Positions 1-5,685 of a DNA stretch of 5,905 nt are shown in pieces. Numbering within the stretch: the stretch's first letter is position 1; every line of letters starts with the position of its first letter. The DNA is from Clostridia bacterium (GTDB lineage Bacteria > Bacillota > Clostridia > Oscillospirales > Acutalibacteraceae): assembly GCA_017559885.1 (NCBI GenBank), contig JAFYQN010000058.1:1-5905 (forward strand). The letters run 5' to 3'. The notes under the pieces are model-generated. The model saw only the letters and a list, made by a program, of their open reading frames with translations, was not told where the DNA came from and did no database searches. The translations under genes were made by a program, and so were the position numbers.

Positions 1-1
1 T

Positions 2-424
2 ATCGATACTATCGTGGTTTGTACCCTTACTGCCATTACGATACTTTGTGTGGGCGATATAACCTACGGCGTCGATAATGCAAATCTTACGTTTTTGTCA
101 CTTGGTAACGTTTATGGGAGAAATATAATTTTTATCTTTTGCCCTCTTGTTTGTTTTTTTGCATTTTCATCAACTATTGGTTGGGGACTATACGGCACAA
201 AGTTTATAGTTTTTTTGTTAGGGCAAAATGCCCGAAAACCTTTTTTGTTTATATTTATATTCGCAATGATACCTGCCGCCGTTTTTCGCACCGATGCAGT
301 ATGGGTTGTTGCCGAAATACTTAACGGAATTATGGCGCTACCTAACATAACCGCGCTACTGTTGCTGACCAACGAGGTCGCCGATATTACATATTCATAC
401 AAAAGAAAACTCCAAGGCAAATAA
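2..424 (+). CDS. AGCS-family sodium:alanine/glycine symporter, C-terminal part (5' end outside window)
   Basis: This is the C-terminal end (140 codons) of an integral membrane permease that imports alanine, glycine or a related amino acid with Na+. The reading frame is open from base 2, reading IDTIVVCTLTA, which matches the conserved internal helix of the family. The GTG at 14 is therefore not a start. Visible family features are a helix ending in FAFSSTIGWGLYG, a short loop, the helix around KPFLFIFIFAMIPAAVF, and the closing helix with NGIMALPNITALLLL, which corresponds to the AGCS 'ALPNLIALLLL' motif. A short charged cytoplasmic tail (YSYKRKLQGK) ends the protein. About four hydrophobic segments are present; a full-length member is usually around 450-490 aa, so roughly two thirds is missing to the left. 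The stop codon lies inside the loop of the terminator that follows. The exact substrate cannot be read from this fragment; the family call is secure. Confidence 0.85.
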   Translation: MDTIVVCTLTAITILCVGDITYGVDNANLTFLSLGNVYGRNIIFIFCPLVCFFAFSSTIGWGLYGTKFIVFLLGQNARKPFLFIFIFAMIPAAVFRTDAVWVVAEILNGIMALPNITALLLLTNEVADITYSYKRKLQGK

Positions 425-436
425 CCTTGGAGTTTT
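406..436. terminator. Bidirectional Rho-independent terminator between convergent genes
   Basis: A perfect 12-bp stem (AAAACTCCAAGG at 406-417 with CCTTGGAGTTTT at 425-436) encloses a 7-nt loop at 418-424. On the plus strand it is followed by further T-rich sequence (ATGTTTTTAATTT), and on the minus strand by CTTTT, so it can stop transcripts from both sides. It serves the symporter (plus) and the pgi/P-loop transcript (minus). The symporter's TAA stop occupies the last three loop bases. Confidence 0.82.
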
Positions 437-452
437 ATGTTTTTAATTTAAA

Positions 453-860
453 TTAGATTTTTTCAGCAACTTCGAAAACATCTGCAGGAAGTTCTGACTC
501 GTCGCAAGAAATTGTGAATACAAATTCTACGTCTTCAATCTTTGCAAGGCGTTTGAGGAATGCTGCAAGTTCGCCGTAGTCACGTGAACCGATGCGGAGT
601 GTAGCGTCGCCAAAGATATGGGTAATATCGTTGTTGCCTGCCTTAACACCTGCCAAAAGACCATAGTATTCATCATAACCACAGATTGAGAAATCATCTG
701 CATAAATCAAACGAGCTTTATGGCTAACGGAAAATGTAAGTGTGCCGCCCTTTTCTATACATACAACGTTACCAAGACTGGTTTCAGCAGCATTGTTTAC
801 AAGCTCTACCAAACGTTTAGTTTTGCCTGCGCCTTTTTTTCCGATAATAAGTTTAATCAT
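453..860 (-). CDS. Small uncharacterised P-loop ATP-binding protein (135 aa)
   Basis: The protein opens with a beta-strand and a textbook Walker A loop, GKKGAGKT at residues 7-14, so it should bind ATP or GTP. A hydrophobic strand ending in Asp (HIFGD, residues 81-85) is a plausible Walker B. A third strand, VEFVFTIS (111-118), fits the following core strand of a minimal P-loop fold. I see no signal peptide, membrane segment or extra domain, so it is probably cytosolic. The start is placed at ATG 860 because an AAAGGAG site lies 9 nt upstream. An in-frame TTG at 869 would give three more residues (MFI) but directly abuts that site with no spacing. It lies 47 nt downstream of pgi on the same strand, with no terminator between, and is probably co-transcribed. 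Small proteins of this shape occur in Clostridia annotated only as ATP-binding proteins; I do not know a demonstrated function and assign none. Confidence 0.85.
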   Translation of the reverse strand: MIKLIIGKKGAGKTKRLVELVNNAAETSLGNVVCIEKGGTLTFSVSHKARLIYADDFSICGYDEYYGLLAGVKAGNNDITHIFGDATLRIGSRDYGELAAFLKRLAKIEDVEFVFTISCDESELPADVFEVAEKI

Positions 861-869
861 AATAAACAA

Positions 870-876
870 CTCCTTT
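870..876 (-). promoter_or_regulatory. Shine-Dalgarno site fixing the P-loop gene start
   Basis: AAAGGAG on the minus strand lies 9 nt before ATG 860. It touches the alternative TTG codon at 869 directly, which rules that codon out as the natural start. Confidence 0.75.
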
Positions 877-882
877 ATATTT

Positions 883-898
883 ACCGTGCGTACACGGT
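883..898 (-). repeat. Short intergenic hairpin between pgi and the P-loop gene
   Basis: On the minus strand ACCGTG-TACG-CACGGT forms a perfect 6-bp stem with a four-base UACG loop, 9 nt after the pgi stop codon region and 6 nt before the next gene's Shine-Dalgarno. No T-run follows (AAATATAAAGGAG), so it is unlikely to be a terminator. It may be an mRNA-stabilising or processing hairpin that tunes the downstream gene; that role is inference. Confidence 0.5.
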
Positions 899-907
899 TA
901 TTTTACT

Positions 908-2248
908 TTATTTTGAAAGTCTTGCCTCAAGTTCGGCTTTCATATCCTCGTAACCCGGTTTGCCAAGAAGCGCGAACATATTCTTTTTATAACTTTCAAC
1001 GCCAGGTTGGTCAAACGGATTAACACCGAGCATGTAACCCGAAATTGCGCATGCTTTTTCAAAGAAGTAGATAAGACGACCAAGGTTTTCTTCGTCGGCT
1101 TTGTCTACCGAAATTACAAGGTTAGGCACACCGCCGTCGGTGTGGGCAAGCACTGTGCCTTGGAACGCTTTTTCGTTAACGTAGGACATTGTCTTACCTG
1201 CGAGGAAATTAAGACCGTCGCCGTCGTTATCTTCTTTTTCTATAACAACGTCGCTTCCGTTATCGCCGATTGTTACAACCGTTTCAAACATTAGTCGCGC
1301 GCCGTCTTGAACGAACTGACCCATTGAATGAAGGTCGGTCGAGAAGGTAACGGATGCCGGGAAGAGCCCCTTATTATCTTTACCTTCGCTTTCGCCAAAC
1401 AACTGCTTAAACCACTCTGCCATCATTGTAAAGCGAGGTTCGTAAGAAACAAGCAATTCAATCGACTTACCCTTGCGATAAAACGCGTTACGAAGCGCCG
1501 CGTACTGATAGCAAGGATTGTTGTCGATATCTTCTACGTTATAATCGGTAGCGGCTTTTTGAGCGCCCAACATAAGAGCGTCGATATCGCAACCTGCTGC
1601 CGCGATTGGCAAAAGACCAACGGCTGTAAGAACCGAAAATCTACCGCCTACGTCATCAGGCACTACAAAGCACTCGTAACCCTTTTCGTCAGCTAATGCC
1701 TTAAGTGTGCCGCGAGCTTTGTCGGTGGTGCAATAGATACGTTTTGCCGCTTCCTCTTCACCGTAACGCTCTTCAAGTAGTTTACGGAACACACGGAAAG
1801 CAACTGCAGGTTCGGTAGTGGTACCTGATTTTGAAATGATGTTTACCGAAACGCGTTTGCCCTCGCAAATTTTAAGCAGGTCTGCAAGGTTTGAACCGCT
1901 AATGCTGTTGCCCGAAAAGTAAACTTCGGGAACGCCCTGTCTTATTGTATTGTAATAAGGTCCTTTTAAGAACTCGATTGCCGCGCGAGCGCCAAGATAT
2001 GAACCGCCTATACCTATAACTATAAGAACGTCTGTGTCGGACTGAATCTTTTTAGCTGCCGCTTTAATACGAGCAAACTCTTCTTTGTCATAATTGTACG
2101 GTAGGTCTACCCAACCTAAAAAGTCATTACCTAAACCGCTTTTTTCGTTAACGGTTTTATGGGCGTCAGCAACCTGACCGACAAGACCTTTTATATCGTT
2201 TTCACGAATAAAGTCTTTAGCGTATGCGCTACTAAAACTAAGTGACAT
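908..2248 (-). CDS. pgi: Glucose-6-phosphate isomerase
   Basis: This cytosolic enzyme interconverts glucose-6-phosphate and fructose-6-phosphate, linking glycolysis, gluconeogenesis and the pentose phosphate route. The 446-aa length fits the short Bacillus/Clostridium form, whereas enterobacterial enzymes are near 550 aa. Motifs in order: the sugar-phosphate loop IGIGGSYLG (78-86), SKSGTTTEP (139-147) with the phosphate-binding Ser/Thr cluster, the first family signature DDVGGRFSVLTAVGLLP (198-214), GESEGK (285-290) holding the expected catalytic Glu, TDLHSMGQ (304-311) with the conserved His 307, and the second signature GYMLGVNPFDQPGVESYKK (404-422) with the catalytic Lys near its end. All key residues are present, so it should be active. 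ATG 2248 is preceded by AGAGGG 8 nt upstream. It is the first gene of a likely two-gene transcript with the P-loop gene and has its own promoter with a palindrome in the leader, suggesting regulated expression. Confidence 0.97.
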   Translation of the reverse strand: MSLSFSSAYAKDFIRENDIKGLVGQVADAHKTVNEKSGLGNDFLGWVDLPYNYDKEEFARIKAAAKKIQSDTDVLIVIGIGGSYLGARAAIEFLKGPYYNTIRQGVPEVYFSGNSISGSNLADLLKICEGKRVSVNIISKSGTTTEPAVAFRVFRKLLEERYGEEEAAKRIYCTTDKARGTLKALADEKGYECFVVPDDVGGRFSVLTAVGLLPIAAAGCDIDALMLGAQKAATDYNVEDIDNNPCYQYAALRNAFYRKGKSIELLVSYEPRFTMMAEWFKQLFGESEGKDNKGLFPASVTFSTDLHSMGQFVQDGARLMFETVVTIGDNGSDVVIEKEDNDGDGLNFLAGKTMSYVNEKAFQGTVLAHTDGGVPNLVISVDKADEENLGRLIYFFEKACAISGYMLGVNPFDQPGVESYKKNMFALLGKPGYEDMKAELEARLSK

Positions 2249-2274
2249 TTTAACAACCCTCTGTCTATTTTATA

Positions 2275-2299
2275 ACAATAGGGATACTATTCCTATTGT
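2275..2299. promoter_or_regulatory. Near-perfect 25-bp palindrome in the pgi leader, candidate operator
   Basis: Outer arms ACAATAGG (2275-2282) and CCTATTGT (2292-2299) are exact reverse complements, and the inner ATA/TAT (2284-2286 / 2288-2290) also pair. Only 2283/2291 mismatches around the central base 2287, giving 11 of 12 symmetric positions matched. It starts a few bases after the expected transcription start of the pgi promoter, a classic repressor position. It ends well before the Shine-Dalgarno, and no T-run follows, so it is not a simple terminator. I do not recognise the half-site as a known operator. An RNA hairpin with an 8-bp stem is the alternative. Confidence 0.6.
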
Positions 2300-2308
2300 G
2301 TTTAATTC

Positions 2309-2337
2309 ATTTTACATTATTTTTTACTGATTTGCAA
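2309..2337 (-). promoter_or_regulatory. pgi: Sigma-A-type promoter for pgi
   Basis: On the minus strand, a -35 box TTGCAA (2332-2337) and a -10 box TAAAAT (2309-2314) are separated by exactly 17 nt. Transcription would start near 2302, leaving a leader of about 54 nt that contains the palindrome and the AGAGGG ribosome-binding site. Each box has one or two deviations from TTGACA/TATAAT. Confidence 0.65.
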
Positions 2338-2345
2338 GCAATTTA

Positions 2346-2369
2346 CACAATTTTTCACAAAAAATTTTG
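2346..2369. repeat. AT-only imperfect hairpin after the carboxypeptidase gene
   Basis: CACAATTTTT (2346-2355) and AAAAATTTTG (2360-2369) pair over 10 bp with one mismatch around the loop CACA. It follows the carboxypeptidase stop on the minus strand but lacks G/C pairs and is followed by TAAATTGC rather than a T-run, so it is at best a weak terminator. No convincing terminator for that gene was seen, so some read-through into pgi is possible. Confidence 0.3.
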
Positions 2370-2372
2370 ATT

Positions 2373-3581
2373 TTATTGGATTAATCCGTGTAATATCCAC
2401 AAAAAAGCGGTTAAAAAACTCATCTTATTAACATTTTCGGCGGCGGTTATATCAACCGAACCTATTTGTTTGTCGCCCGAATAAAAATCAACCGTGCCTA
2501 AAACGTCGCCCTGTTTAATGGGAGCAGTCACATTTTGGGGCAAATTTACCTTTTGAGTTACGTCTGCAACCTCGCTTTTTTTGAGTAAGATGCTAAAATT
2601 ATCATTTGCCTGTATTTTTATCTTTTGTTGCACCCCGCTTTTTACTTGGATTTCACTTATATCATTAAGTTCGGGAGCAACGTCGCTGTAAGCGTAGTTG
2701 GCAAAACCGTAATCAAGCAGTTTTTTTGCGCCGTTAAATCTATCTTGCGATGTGTCGCCCGACATTATAACGGCAACAAGTTCCAAACCGTCGCGCTCGG
2801 CAGTCGCCGAAAGACAATACCCTGCTCCCGAAGTTGTACCCGTTTTAAGACCTGTTGTGCCCTCGTAAAAACGAACGAGTTTATTTGTGTTTACAAGTTC
2901 GCTCTCGCCGTCGCGGAGGGTGTCCATCCAAACTGTTGAATAGTTTTTAATAAGATCGTGTTTTATAAGTTCGGCAGACATAATCGCTACGTCGTGCGCC
3001 GACGATATATGCCCCTCGGCATCAAGTCCCGTTGCGTTTTTAAAAGTGGTGTTGGTCATACCGAGTTCTGCGGCTTTGGCGTTCATTATAGCGACAAAAC
3101 CCTCTTCGCTACCTGCGATTTGTTCGCCAAGCGCGACAGTCGCATCATTAGCCGAGGCAATTACCGCCGCTTTTAGCAATTCATCTACCGTCATTGCCTC
3201 TCCCGGTTCAAGCCATATTTGCGAGCCGCCCATACTACACGCGTGCTCGCTCGCCGATATTACGTCTTCTACCGACATTTTGCCGCTATCTATCGCTTCC
3301 ATAACAAGTAGTAGCGACATTATTTTTGTAATAGATGCAGGTGGCAGTTGTTCGTCGGCGTTCATTTCGTAAAGAATTTTACCGGTGTTTACCTCCATAA
3401 GTATTGCCGACTTTGCTTTTATATCAAGTTGCGTACCAATAGCCGCATCGGTTACGGTAGAATCGATAGGTACAGCAACGTCGCTAATGTCACATTCGCT
3501 TGATACGGTAACCGCGCAAACGCTTTCGCAAAGCAACAAAACACTAAGTGTTAGCGCTAATATAATTTTTAAAATTTTCAT
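2373..3581 (-). CDS. Serine-type D-Ala-D-Ala carboxypeptidase (PBP5/DacF-like, peptidase S11)
   Basis: This is a secreted low-molecular-weight penicillin-binding protein that removes the terminal D-Ala from peptidoglycan stem peptides, trimming cross-link donors outside the membrane. The 402-aa product starts MKILKIILALTLSVLLLC, a signal peptide with a likely signal peptidase I site after VCA (about residue 23). All three active-site motifs are present: SITK (83-86, nucleophile Ser83 and Lys86), SAN (143-145) and KTG (246-248). The C-terminal part (about 300-385) is the beta-rich PBP5-type domain, and the last 15 residues (FLTAFLWILHGLIQ) form the hydrophobic or amphipathic tail that tethers such enzymes to the membrane. 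ATG 3581 is chosen because AGGGGGT lies just upstream and the signal peptide then sits at the N-terminus; an in-frame start at 3641 would begin inside the neighbour's terminator. Paralogues (dacA/dacB/dacF) differ in sporulation roles, and I cannot tell which this is. Confidence 0.92.
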   Translation of the reverse strand: MKILKIILALTLSVLLLCESVCAVTVSSECDISDVAVPIDSTVTDAAIGTQLDIKAKSAILMEVNTGKILYEMNADEQLPPASITKIMSLLLVMEAIDSGKMSVEDVISASEHACSMGGSQIWLEPGEAMTVDELLKAAVIASANDATVALGEQIAGSEEGFVAIMNAKAAELGMTNTTFKNATGLDAEGHISSAHDVAIMSAELIKHDLIKNYSTVWMDTLRDGESELVNTNKLVRFYEGTTGLKTGTTSGAGYCLSATAERDGLELVAVIMSGDTSQDRFNGAKKLLDYGFANYAYSDVAPELNDISEIQVKSGVQQKIKIQANDNFSILLKKSEVADVTQKVNLPQNVTAPIKQGDVLGTVDFYSGDKQIGSVDITAAENVNKMSFLTAFLWILHGLIQ

Positions 3582-3587
3582 CTTTTT

Positions 3588-3594
3588 ACCCCCT
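3588..3594 (-). promoter_or_regulatory. Shine-Dalgarno site fixing the carboxypeptidase start
   Basis: AGGGGGT on the minus strand ends 6 nt before ATG 3581 (the G-run ends 7 nt before). It decides against the 20-residue N-terminal extension possible from upstream in-frame ATG codons, which would also precede the signal peptide with unrelated residues. Confidence 0.75.
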
Positions 3595-3613
3595 ACATAT
3601 ATATAAATATGTA
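3594..3613. repeat. 20-bp AT-rich dyad between recombinase terminator and carboxypeptidase
   Basis: TACATAT (3594-3600) and ATATGTA (3607-3613) are perfect inverted repeats flanking six bases, ATATAA. The dyad abuts the carboxypeptidase Shine-Dalgarno and lies within the gap where the left end of a recombinase-mobilised element would be expected. It could be an operator, part of an attachment site, or chance in AT-rich DNA; the sequence does not decide. Confidence 0.4.
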
Positions 3614-3620
3614 AAGTGGT

Positions 3621-3660
3621 AAAAAAATATAATCCCATCATACTTTTAGATGATGGGATT
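3621..3660 (-). terminator. Rho-independent terminator of the recombinase gene
   Basis: An 11-bp perfect stem (AATCCCATCAT at 3631-3641 with ATGATGGGATT at 3650-3660) closes an 8-nt loop and, read on the minus strand, is followed by ATATTTTTTT (3621-3630). It begins 7 nt after the recombinase stop codon. It insulates the carboxypeptidase gene from recombinase transcription. Confidence 0.82.
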
Positions 3661-3667
3661 TAAGATT

Positions 3668-5596
3668 TTATTTTTTGCTTATAAGTGCTACCGTTTCGTC
3701 TGTAATTTTTTTAGGTCGGCAATTTTCCAAGAACTCCTCAACGGTCATTTCGGGGAGGTTTTGTTCTTTTCGTAAAAGGTTTATTCTTGCCAACCGCAAC
3801 TGTAACAGACGGAGTTTTTCTTCTTCGCCGTATTCTTCAACGACAGGGATGTTACCATCTTCATCCGCTTTTTCTTTGAGCATATCTCTATCTGGTAAGT
3901 CATCCTCTGGACTATAACCATTGAAATTGCCTTCTTCATCCAAAATATCGGGGTAATAATCCCAGATGGTCATTACATCGGTAAAATCGCCGTAATCACG
4001 AAGAACAGGGATTTTGAAATGTATCGCTTTGAGGTATCCCATTTCTCGTTTTGTTGGGAAAATCTCAATGCTATCGACAAGCATATTCGCAAACTGTTTC
4101 TGTGCAAGTGGTGAAAGAGTTTCAAAGTCCATACCAAATGCCATTATGAGATTAACGGCATCTTCCTTGCTTTTTTTGGTTGCAGTTGCATTGTTGATTT
4201 TCATTTCCGTAGCAAAGATAAGTGCATCTATTTCATCCAATTGCTCATAGATTTCCTCTAACTGCCGTGAATAGTTTTCAAATTTACGGTCATAGTGTTT
4301 ATCGTTAATATCTATGCTCCGTTGTGCTTGTTCGTATTTTTTCTGTATAAGTAAAAGTTCTCTGTGTCTTGCGGTCAACTCTTTGAGTTTATTATCGAGT
4401 TCACTCATATCAAATTCTTTGTTTATCTTTTCTAAAACCGCATCTATAATATCAGGTGTCAATAAGCAAAGTTTGATAGCATTGATAAATTCTTCATCCA
4501 GTTCTTTGCAGTTATATTGTTTAGCACACGAACACGGCACACCGTTGGTGTTTCGTGTCTGTCGGCACTTATAGGCATAGGAAATTTTATAATATGTGCC
4601 ATCTGGTTTCTTTTTGCGGTTCGGCACTCCATACATTGACTGGTTACAAGATGGACATTTTACCAAACCAGATAAAATATACTGGTGTTCCTGTTCCAGT
4701 TTTTCTTTTTTCTTGCCTGTGGTGATTCGTTTGGAATGTGCCTTGTTCCAGAGTTCCTCTGTAACAAGTCCTTGATGCAAACCATCAACCAGAATAATGT
4801 TGTTTTCGTCCTTTTCGGTAACAATTCTAGTGCGACCGTGTTCGCCTTTGACCTTTTCGGTTTTACGGCGACCATAAGCAATTTTACCCATATAAACAGG
4901 GTTGTCAAGTATCTTCTTGATAAAGTCGGCGGTAAAGTAATCGTGTTTGCCGTTTTGACGCACTACCTTTTTAATACCCTCTGCATTAAGTCGCTTGGCA
5001 ACACCCATTACACCCAGACTCTCATTGACAAACAGGTCGAATATGTAACGGACCGTTTTCGCTTCTTCCTCTACGATTTCAAGAACACCGTTATTGATGG
5101 TGTAACCGTAAGGAGCAAAACCGCCGTTCCATTTACCTTCCCTTGCTTTCTGTTTGCGACCTGCCATTGTTTGAGTGTGGATGTTTTCAAGTTCCATTTC
5201 AGCGACAGAACTCATAATCGTAACCATCATTTTGCCGAGTTGTGTGGAACTGTCAAGTTTCTCTTTAATGCAGATAAGGTTTACACCATAATCTTGCATA
5301 GTCTGTAAGTTTTTGACCGTATCGGCAGCATTACGGGCGAATCTGGATAGTTTGAAAACAATCACATACGAAACACCATCTTTGTTTGTCTTGATGGCAT
5401 CCATCATCCGTTGAAAGTCTGCTCTGTCATCGCTTTTACCAGATTTACCCTCATCGCAGAACTCACCAACAATTTGAATGCCAAGAGCATTAGCATAATT
5501 TGTAATATCTGCCTTTTGTGCAGAAAGAGAAAAACCCTCTACTTGCATTGATGTTGATACTCTTGTATAGATATATGCCTTTTGTACTTGTTCCAT
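3668..5596 (-). CDS. Large serine recombinase (Tn4451/TnpX-like site-specific integrase)
   Basis: This enzyme would cut and rejoin paired attachment sites through a covalent 5'-phosphoserine link, integrating or excising a mobile element. Counting from ATG 5596 (642 aa), the resolvase domain spans about 6-145: YTRVS (10-14) with Arg12 and nucleophile Ser14, DEGKSGK (48-54), FKLSRFARN (81-89) and the long helix starting around AEMELENI (132-139). A recombinase DNA-binding domain follows (about 150-290, GKWNGGFAPYGY). Next come a zinc ribbon (CPSC at 314-317, with Cys344 and Cys355/357), a charged coiled coil (about 394-471), and an atypical acidic tail (about 536-600) ending in a basic-helical segment. 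The position holding Asp in many relatives (KLDRL) is Ser84 here. In-frame GTG codons at 5608 and 5605 are possible starts adding four or three residues; ATG is preferred because GTGGTGA upstream resembles the anti-Shine-Dalgarno complement. It is a single-gene transcript between its own promoter and terminator. Confidence 0.95.
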   Translation of the reverse strand: MEQVQKAYIYTRVSTSMQVEGFSLSAQKADITNYANALGIQIVGEFCDEGKSGKSDDRADFQRMMDAIKTNKDGVSYVIVFKLSRFARNAADTVKNLQTMQDYGVNLICIKEKLDSSTQLGKMMVTIMSSVAEMELENIHTQTMAGRKQKAREGKWNGGFAPYGYTINNGVLEIVEEEAKTVRYIFDLFVNESLGVMGVAKRLNAEGIKKVVRQNGKHDYFTADFIKKILDNPVYMGKIAYGRRKTEKVKGEHGRTRIVTEKDENNIILVDGLHQGLVTEELWNKAHSKRITTGKKKEKLEQEHQYILSGLVKCPSCNQSMYGVPNRKKKPDGTYYKISYAYKCRQTRNTNGVPCSCAKQYNCKELDEEFINAIKLCLLTPDIIDAVLEKINKEFDMSELDNKLKELTARHRELLLIQKKYEQAQRSIDINDKHYDRKFENYSRQLEEIYEQLDEIDALIFATEMKINNATATKKSKEDAVNLIMAFGMDFETLSPLAQKQFANMLVDSIEIFPTKREMGYLKAIHFKIPVLRDYGDFTDVMTIWDYYPDILDEEGNFNGYSPEDDLPDRDMLKEKADEDGNIPVVEEYGEEEKLRLLQLRLARINLLRKEQNLPEMTVEEFLENCRPKKITDETVALISKK

Positions 5597-5612
5597 AGGG
5601 TTCACCACTTTC

Positions 5613-5638
5613 CGACCTATATGTTATTTTAGGGGTCG
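5613..5638. repeat. Inverted repeat in the recombinase leader
   Basis: CGACC (5613-5617) and GGTCG (5634-5638) are exact inverted repeats; allowing two unpaired bases on one side, the TA next to each arm also matches. It starts at about the predicted transcription start of the recombinase promoter and ends just before the GTG/ATG start codons. It may be a repressor site or a leader hairpin controlling recombinase synthesis; the arms are short and chance is possible. Confidence 0.35.
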
Positions 5639-5645
5639 TGAGTCT

Positions 5646-5674
5646 ATTATACATTAAAATCAAAAATAATACAA
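5646..5674 (-). promoter_or_regulatory. Sigma-A-type promoter for the recombinase
   Basis: On the minus strand, a perfect -10 box TATAAT (5646-5651) and a -35-like TTGTAT (5669-5674) are separated by 17 nt of AT-rich sequence. Transcription would start near 5639, about 42 nt before the preferred ATG. It lies immediately after the terminator of the upstream gene, so the recombinase is an independent transcription unit. Confidence 0.7.
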
Positions 5675-5685
5675 GTACTTCAATC

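Noticed and set aside
112..420. 102-codon minus-strand frame opposite the symporter
   Set aside because: Complement-strand shadow of the AGCS coding frame, which has clear family motifs.
2249..2372. Riboswitch or other structured RNA in the gap before pgi
   Set aside because: The leader is only about 54 nt and contains nothing beyond the palindrome; no known aptamer core is seen.
2378..2387. GGATTAATCC palindrome at the carboxypeptidase 3' end
   Set aside because: Only four pairs with no loop room and no T-run; it lies in codons and is likely chance.
3582..3641. 20-residue N-terminal extension of the carboxypeptidase
   Set aside because: It would begin inside the recombinase terminator and place non-signal residues ahead of a clear signal peptide; the AGGGGGT site points to ATG 3581.
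4660..4908. 82-codon minus-strand frame inside the recombinase
   Set aside because: Out-of-frame shadow of the recombinase coding sequence with no independent start signals.
4685..5308. 207-codon open frame on the plus strand, antisense to the recombinase
   Set aside because: It is wholly inside the recombinase gene, has no ribosome-binding site worth noting, is rich in Phe/Cys as complement-strand frames of Lys/Glu-rich proteins are, and resembles no known protein.
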